Assembly: GCA_009379845.1 (NCBI GenBank)
Contig: WHSZ01000061.1
Coordinates: forward strand, 1 to 36,276
DNA from: Pseudonocardiaceae bacterium
Lineage (GTDB): Bacteria > Actinomycetota > Actinomycetes > Mycobacteriales > Pseudonocardiaceae
DNA: 36,276 nt
Reading direction: 5' to 3'
A program made the position numbers and the translations under genes. How positions within the stretch are numbered: the first letter of the stretch is position 1; each line of letters opens with the position of its first letter. The notes under the pieces are model-generated. The model was not told the DNA's origin. It did no database searches and saw only the letters and a list, made by a program, of their open reading frames with translations. Shown here piece after piece: positions 32,071 to 36,276 of the stretch.

Positions 32071-33224
32071 ACGTCCAGCGCTCCGAGCAGATCGTCAAGC
32101 AAGTCCCGCACGTCTTCGATCCCCACGGACAGCCGGAGCAGGTCGTCCGGCACCTGCAACGGCGAACCGGTTGTGCTCGCGTGCGTCATCTGGCCGGGGT
32201 GTTCGATCAGCGATTCGATGCCGCCGAGTGATTCGGCCAGGATGAACAACTCGGTGCGTGCGGCCACATCCAGCGCGGCCCGCTGGCCACCGTGTGGCGC
32301 GAACGACACCATCCCGCCGAACCGGCGCATCTGCTTGGCCGCGACCTCGTGCCCGGGGTGCTCGGCGAGGCCTGGGTAGTACACCGCGCGCACCGCGGAA
32401 TGCGCCCGCAGCGCCTCGACAATGCGCTCCGCGTTGTCGCAGTGCCGATCCATCCGCACGCCGAGCGTCTTCAGCCCGCGTAGCGTGAGCCAGGTGTCGA
32501 ACGGACCTGGCACCGAACCCGCGGAGTTGCGGAGGAACGCGAACTGCTCGTGCAGCTCGGTGTTCGAGGTGATCACCGCACCACCGACCACATCGGAGTG
32601 CCCACCGAGATACTTCGTGGTGGAGTGCACCACGACGTCAGCGCCGAGTTCGAGCGGATTCTGCAGGTACGGCGTCGCGAAGGTATTGTCCACGGCGAGC
32701 AGCACACCCGCGTTCCTCGCCAGCTCAGCCAGCGCGGCGATATCCGCGACGCCGAGAAGCGGGTTCGTGGGCGTCTCGCACCAGATCACCTTGGTGTTCG
32801 GCCGAATCGCCGCCCGCACACCATCCACATCGGACTCGTCGACCGCGCTGTACTCCACACCCCAGCCGGTGAGCACCTTGTCGAGTAGCCGGAAGGTGCC
32901 GCCGTACGCGTCGTTCGGCAGCACGATGTGGTCTCCTGGACGGCACACGCTGCGCAGCACCGTGTCCGAAGCGGCCATTCCTGATGCGAAGGACAGCGCG
33001 TGCGCGCCGCCCTCGAGGGAAGCAAGGACTTCCTCGAGCACGGTGCGCGTGGGGTTCGCGGTGCGGGCGTAGTCGTAGCCTTCACGCGTGCCACCGACGC
33101 CGTCCTGGGCAAACGTGGACGTGGCGTAGATCGGTGTGATGACCGCGCCGGTGCGGGGGTCCGGTTGCTGGCCGGCGTGAATCGCTCGGGTCTCGAAGCC
33201 GGGCCGCGCGGTGTTCTCAGCCAT
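32067..33224 (-). CDS. metB: cystathionine gamma-synthase
   Basis: PLP enzyme of the Cys/Met metabolism family joining an activated homoserine and cysteine into cystathionine. The 385-residue product has the PLP lysine Lys204 in HSTTKYLGGHSDVVGG, the family motif SFASGMAASDTVLRS (78-92) and YDYARTANPTRTVLE (50-64), and LAVDNTFATPYLQNPLELGADVV (176-198). Sequence features and its place between pra and greA agree with M. tuberculosis metB (Rv1079); a gamma-lyase or O-acetylhomoserine sulfhydrylase cannot be excluded from motifs alone. The ATG at 33224 has a weak ribosome binding site. With cbs 1.5 kb upstream on the same strand it forms a sulfur amino-acid neighbourhood. Confidence 0.93.
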   Translation of the reverse strand: MAENTARPGFETRAIHAGQQPDPRTGAVITPIYATSTFAQDGVGGTREGYDYARTANPTRTVLEEVLASLEGGAHALSFASGMAASDTVLRSVCRPGDHIVLPNDAYGGTFRLLDKVLTGWGVEYSAVDESDVDGVRAAIRPNTKVIWCETPTNPLLGVADIAALAELARNAGVLLAVDNTFATPYLQNPLELGADVVVHSTTKYLGGHSDVVGGAVITSNTELHEQFAFLRNSAGSVPGPFDTWLTLRGLKTLGVRMDRHCDNAERIVEALRAHSAVRAVYYPGLAEHPGHEVAAKQMRRFGGMVSFAPHGGQRAALDVAARTELFILAESLGGIESLIEHPGQMTHASTTGSPLQVPDDLLRLSVGIEDVRDLLDDLLGALDV

Positions 33225-33285
33225 CCGCCAAGGGTACGTGCGCTGCGCTTTCAGCATCGCGGTGGGCGGTAGCCGGGCCTGACCT

Positions 33286-33325
33286 GCGTGAGTGCTGTGT
33301 CGTTACAGCGACACAGCACTCACGC
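33286..33325. terminator. 17-bp perfect palindrome after the Pra-like gene
   Basis: GCGTGAGTGCTGTGTCG (33286-33302) and CGACACAGCACTCACGC (33309-33325) pair exactly around TTACAG. The right arm ends 1 bp before the pra stop codon. As with the palindrome after guaB1 there is no U-run. Probable terminator for the Pra-like gene upstream of metB. Confidence 0.85.
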
Positions 33326-33326
33326 C

Positions 33327-34655
33327 TCACCACTGTTGCGGTGGCTGGCCGTAGCCCTGCTGCGGTTGGCCGGGCTGCTGGCCGTAACCCTGCGGGGGCT
33401 GGCCCGGCTGCTGGGGAGGTTGACCCGGCTGCGGCTGGCCGAACTGGGGCTGGCCCGGCTGCCCGAAGCCCTGCTGCGGCTGTCCTGGCTGGCCGAATTG
33501 GGGCTGGCCCTGCTGCCCGAAGGCCTGCTGCGGCTGGGCGAATCCGGCTGGCTGCTGGGCGTAGCCGCCACCGGTCGGCGGTCCCCCGTAGCCGCCACCA
33601 CCCTGGCCCGGGTCGCCGCCAACCAATCCCGCGGTCTGCGGGAAGAACCCGAGCGCACCGACCGCGCCGGTGATCAAGCCGATGAACAGGATGAAGACGA
33701 CCGACCCCTCGAACGTGTAAGCCGCCCCGACAATGATCGAGAAGATCAGCAGGAACCCGCCAGAACCGACGTACACGAGGTGCGCGAACTTCTTGCGCAG
33801 AAAAACGAGTACCGATCCGGCCAGCGCGCCACACAAACCGACCAGCAGCAACACGAGCAAGATGATCGTGCCAGCGTCGAGACCGGCGCTGGCCGCGCCG
33901 TCCTCGCACAGCTGGGCCGCCTGACCGGACAGTCCCTCACACGGGTCGATGCTCGCGGCGTCGATCAAACCAATGAGCTGCCAGATCAGCGCGGCCGCGG
34001 CGAGCAGCGCCACCCCACCCGCGATGATCCAGGAGATCATCTGGTTGTTGCCACCACCGGCGGCCTGGCCGTAACCCGGCTGGCCGTAGCCGGGCTGGCC
34101 GTACTGCTGCTGGCCATAAGGCTGCTGGCCATATTGCTGCTGGCCGAAGGCGCCCGGCTGGCCATAACCCGACTGCTGGCCGAAGGCGCCCGGCTGGCCG
34201 TAACCCGGCTGCTGGCCGTAACCCGGCTGCTGGCCGTAACCGGCGGCGGGGAAACCCCCGGAAGGGGAAGCCGCCGGGTTGTCCGCCGCGCTCGGCGGCG
34301 GGGTGTACGGCGGAGGCTGCGGCGGCAGTGATCCGGGCGGCACCATCTGCGTGGACTCAGCGACCGCGCCGCCGGGCGGCTGCCCGCCCTGACCCGGCTG
34401 CACGACCTGGGTGGCTTCCGGCTGATCACCGAAAGGCTGCTGCGGACTACCAGGCTGGACCGCCTGCGTCGGCTCAGGCGAGTCGGTTGGTGACGGCTGC
34501 GGCGCGCCCGGCTGCACGGACTGCGTTGGCTCCGGCGAATCCGCGATCGAGGGGTCTTGTTGCTGCGGCGTCGGCCCGCTCGGTGGACCTTGCTGCCCCT
34601 GCTGTGTCTGACCGCCTGTCTCTTGCTGATTCTCTGGCGGCTGCGGAGCGCTCAT
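33327..34655 (-). CDS. proline/glutamine-rich membrane protein (Pra-like)
   Basis: A 442-residue membrane protein related to the proline-rich antigen (Rv1078) that sits between metB and cbs in M. tuberculosis. Residues 1-200 are a disordered Pro/Gln/Gly domain with four regularly spaced TQxV motifs (Thr44, 63, 82, 102) and then GYGQQP-type repeats at 139-197. Four membrane segments follow at about 206-232, 262-286, 293-314 and 317-345. The loop after the first has two cysteines (DPCEGLSGQAAQLCED, 237-252), and basic RKK lies after the second. The C-terminus is a second Gln/Pro/Gly repeat domain. The ATG at 34655 is chosen; 31 more codons upstream are open. Role unknown; a cell-pole or envelope function is only a guess. 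Confidence 0.9.
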   Translation of the reverse strand: MSAPQPPENQQETGGQTQQGQQGPPSGPTPQQQDPSIADSPEPTQSVQPGAPQPSPTDSPEPTQAVQPGSPQQPFGDQPEATQVVQPGQGGQPPGGAVAESTQMVPPGSLPPQPPPYTPPPSAADNPAASPSGGFPAAGYGQQPGYGQQPGYGQPGAFGQQSGYGQPGAFGQQQYGQQPYGQQQYGQPGYGQPGYGQAAGGGNNQMISWIIAGGVALLAAAALIWQLIGLIDAASIDPCEGLSGQAAQLCEDGAASAGLDAGTIILLVLLLVGLCGALAGSVLVFLRKKFAHLVYVGSGGFLLIFSIIVGAAYTFEGSVVFILFIGLITGAVGALGFFPQTAGLVGGDPGQGGGGYGGPPTGGGYAQQPAGFAQPQQAFGQQGQPQFGQPGQPQQGFGQPGQPQFGQPQPGQPPQQPGQPPQGYGQQPGQPQQGYGQPPQQW

Positions 34656-34744
34656 TTGGGTTTCCAACCCCCTTGGCCTGAAGTCACGCGTTGTGCGGGA
34701 CACGCTATCTGATACCGGACACACCCGCTGGACGTGCCCCGCGC

Positions 34745-36115
34745 TCACCTTCCGGCGAGAAAGGCCAGCACATCGTGTCTGGTGAGGACACCCACCGGCT
34801 TGCCGCCCATCAGCACGAGCGCGCCGTCCGCCCCGGCCAGCGCGGTCATCGCCACACTCACCTGCTCGCCGGAGCCGATGGTGGGCAGCGGTGGGGACAT
34901 GTGTGCGTCCAGCCGATCGGAAAGCGCCGCCTTGCCGGTGAACAACGCATCGAGTAGATCCCGCTCGTTGACCGCTCCTACGACTTCGGCTGCCATCACC
35001 GGCGGCTCCGCGCTCACCACCGGCATCTGGCTCACGGCGAACTCGTTCAAGATCGCGACCGCGTCACCGACCGTCTCGGTTGGATGCGCGTGCACCAGTT
35101 CCGGAAGCCGCCCGTCCTTGCCGCGCAACACATCCCCAACCGTGGCGGTACTCGCCTCGGCTGGCAGGAAGCCGTACGAGGACATCCACGCGTCGTTGAA
35201 CACCTTGCTGAGATACGCCCGCCCGCCATCGGGCAGCAGCACGACGATCACGTCGTCCGGCCCGCACCGGGTGGCCAGCTCGCGGGCCGCGGCCGCGGCC
35301 ATCCCGCAGGATCCACCGACGAGCAGCCCTTCCCGCTGCGCGAGATGCCTTGTGGTGGCGAAGGAATCGGCGTCCGTGATCGGGATGATCTCGTCGCAGA
35401 CGTCGCGATCGTAGGTGGCAGGCCAGAAGTCCTCGCCGACACCTTCCACGAGATACGGGCGCCCTGTGCCGCCGGAGTACACCGATCCTTCCGGGTCCGC
35501 ACCGACGATCCGGACTCGCCCATCGGAGACTTCCTTGAGATAGCGGCCGGTGCCGCTGATCGTCCCGCCGGTGCCGATGCCGGCCACGAAGTGCGTGATG
35601 CGGCCTTCGGTCTGGTTCCACAGTTCCGGGCCGGTGGAGTAGTAGTGGCTAGCCGGGTTCTCCTGGTTGGCGTACTGGTTGGGTTTCCACGCGCCGTCGA
35701 GCTCATCGACCAGCCGATCGGACACGTTGTAGTACGAGTCGGGGTGCTCGGGGGCCACGGCGGTTGGACACACCACGACCTCCGCGCCGTACGCCTTGAG
35801 CACGTTGCGCTTGTCCTCGCTGACCTTGTCCGGGCAGACGAACACGCACTTGTAACCCTTGCGCTGCGCGATCATCGCGAGCCCGATGCCGGTGTTTCCG
35901 GATGTCGGTTCCACGATCGTCCCGCCAGGCTTGAGTTCTCCCGAGCGTTCCGCGGCCTCCACCATGCGCACCGAGATGCGGTCTTTCACGCTGCCGCCCG
36001 GATTGAAGTACTCCACCTTGGCCAGCACCAGCGGGCCGGTCGGCTCGCTCACCGATTGCAGCCGGACCAACGGGGTGTTGCCCACCAGGTCCATGACATG
36101 TTCAACGTATTCCAC
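34745..36115 (-). CDS. cbs: cystathionine beta-synthase
   Basis: Condenses serine and homocysteine into cystathionine (PLP dependent), the first step of reverse transsulfuration. The 456-residue product has the PLP lysine Lys44 in NPGGSVKDR, the phosphate loop GTGGTISGTGRYL, the Cbs-specific CPDKVSEDKRNVLKAYGAEVVVCPTAV, and a C-terminal CBS-domain pair at about 340-456 (GDAVAILNEFAVSQMPVVS, KPVGVLTRHDVLAFL). No heme-binding N-terminal domain. The GTG at 36115 aligns with the start of M. tuberculosis Cbs (Rv1077); a longer open frame reaching to 36247 runs into insertion-sequence DNA and is not real. Only 26 bp separate the start from that element, and no ribosome binding site is clear. Confidence 0.96.
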   Translation of the reverse strand: MEYVEHVMDLVGNTPLVRLQSVSEPTGPLVLAKVEYFNPGGSVKDRISVRMVEAAERSGELKPGGTIVEPTSGNTGIGLAMIAQRKGYKCVFVCPDKVSEDKRNVLKAYGAEVVVCPTAVAPEHPDSYYNVSDRLVDELDGAWKPNQYANQENPASHYYSTGPELWNQTEGRITHFVAGIGTGGTISGTGRYLKEVSDGRVRIVGADPEGSVYSGGTGRPYLVEGVGEDFWPATYDRDVCDEIIPITDADSFATTRHLAQREGLLVGGSCGMAAAAARELATRCGPDDVIVVLLPDGGRAYLSKVFNDAWMSSYGFLPAEASTATVGDVLRGKDGRLPELVHAHPTETVGDAVAILNEFAVSQMPVVSAEPPVMAAEVVGAVNERDLLDALFTGKAALSDRLDAHMSPPLPTIGSGEQVSVAMTALAGADGALVLMGGKPVGVLTRHDVLAFLAGR

Positions 36116-36138
36116 GAGGTCAGCGTAGCTCGGCAGGC

Positions 36139-36276
36139 CTAGGGCGTGTCTGATAATGCTGTGGTCCAGGTGATCGCGGCGTGGAGGACGACCGCAGATC
36201 GGTAGACGATGGCGAGTTTGTCGTAGCGAGTGGCTAGACCGCGCCATTGCTTGAGCAGGTTGAACCGGCGCTCGAC
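36139..36276 (-). mobile_element. IS5-family insertion sequence end with partial transposase
   Basis: The last 45 codons of a transposase, running off the window end: the protein begins VERRFNLLKQWRGLATRYDK and ends TWTTALSDTP. VERRFNxLKQWRGLATRYDK is the C-terminal signature of IS5-type DDE transposases (the E is the third catalytic acid). Outside it GGGCGTGTCTGATAA (36142-36156) has the look of the terminal inverted repeat. The stop codon TAG at 36141-36139 is made up of the adjoining CTAG, which may be target DNA; IS5 members are known to use CTAG-like 4-bp targets. The rest of the element and its other end lie outside the window. Confidence 0.85.

Noticed and set aside
33288..34331. Long open frame on the plus strand (347 residues) opposite the Pra-like gene
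   Set aside because: It is the complement of GC-rich Gln/Pro/Gly repeats; its Leu/Ala/Arg-rich translation follows from that. The minus frame has membrane helices and matches the expected neighbour of metB and cbs.
36116..36247. Extended N-terminus for Cbs starting at 36247
   Set aside because: The extra 44 residues are read out of frame from insertion-sequence DNA and do not resemble Cbs; the GTG at 36115 fits the known N-terminus.

Overview
The window looks like the chromosomal core of a high-GC mycothiol-producing actinomycete, most likely a member of the Pseudonocardiaceae (Amycolatopsis/Prauserella/Saccharomonospora type). The evidence is the strong G/C third-position bias, many GTG starts, a mycothiol conjugate amidase (mca), actinobacterial GreA, LigB, PhoH2 and GuaB1, and a gene order I recognise from Mycobacterium tuberculosis. 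From memory, ispH, the lipid-droplet protein, xseA, xseB, DUF4245, glpX, fumC, phoH2, Z-prenyl transferase, hemolysin III, DUF255 thioredoxin, a small membrane protein, mca, DUF4307, greA, metB, pra and cbs correspond in order to Rv1110 down to Rv1077. No rRNA, tRNA, CRISPR array or prophage was seen.

Layout. 0-4 kb: ispH (-) diverges from an operon of lipid-droplet protein, xseA, an unrecognised 144-residue protein and xseB, joined by GTGA or longer overlaps. 4-9.5 kb: DUF4245 (-) diverges from glpX; a secreted S1 protease with a leader hairpin over its ribosome binding site; a thioredoxin-reductase-like ferredoxin-NADP reductase (-); fumC. 9.4-13.4 kb: two regulator/exporter divergons back to back (EamA/MocR and TetR/EamA) with visible operators. 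13.4-16.8 kb: ligB, DUF4288 and guaB1 follow the second exporter closely. 16.8-25.5 kb: phoH2 (-), a 656-bp gap, a small secreted protein, uppS (-), CoA-binding protein, hemolysin III, a DUF574 methyltransferase, a GRGW-rich/RHH-like protein (-), DUF255 (-), a small membrane protein (-) and mca (-). 26.5-32 kb: DUF4307, greA, a zinc-ribbon MBL protein, an Lrp regulator (-) divergent from hpd, ilvA (-) and a small exported protein. 32-36 kb: metB (-), Pra-like Pro/Gln-rich membrane protein (-), cbs (-), and the terminal 138 bp of an IS5-type transposase that abuts the 5' end of cbs.

Functionally the conserved backbone covers isoprenoid supply (ispH, uppS), gluconeogenesis and TCA (glpX, fumC), DNA processing (xseAB, ligB), transcription elongation (greA), thiol and sulfur-amino-acid metabolism (mca, metB, cbs) and purine salvage (guaB1). 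metB and cbs together suggest both directions of transsulfuration chemistry. Accessory genes sit between backbone genes and carry most of the unusual signals: the protein nested between xseA and xseB, the occluded protease ribosome binding site, the paired TetR operators, the palindrome ahead of hpd, four TQxV motifs in the Pra-like protein, long perfect palindromes after guaB1 and pra, and the insertion sequence 26 bp before cbs. I see no clear-cut new multi-gene defence or biosynthetic system.
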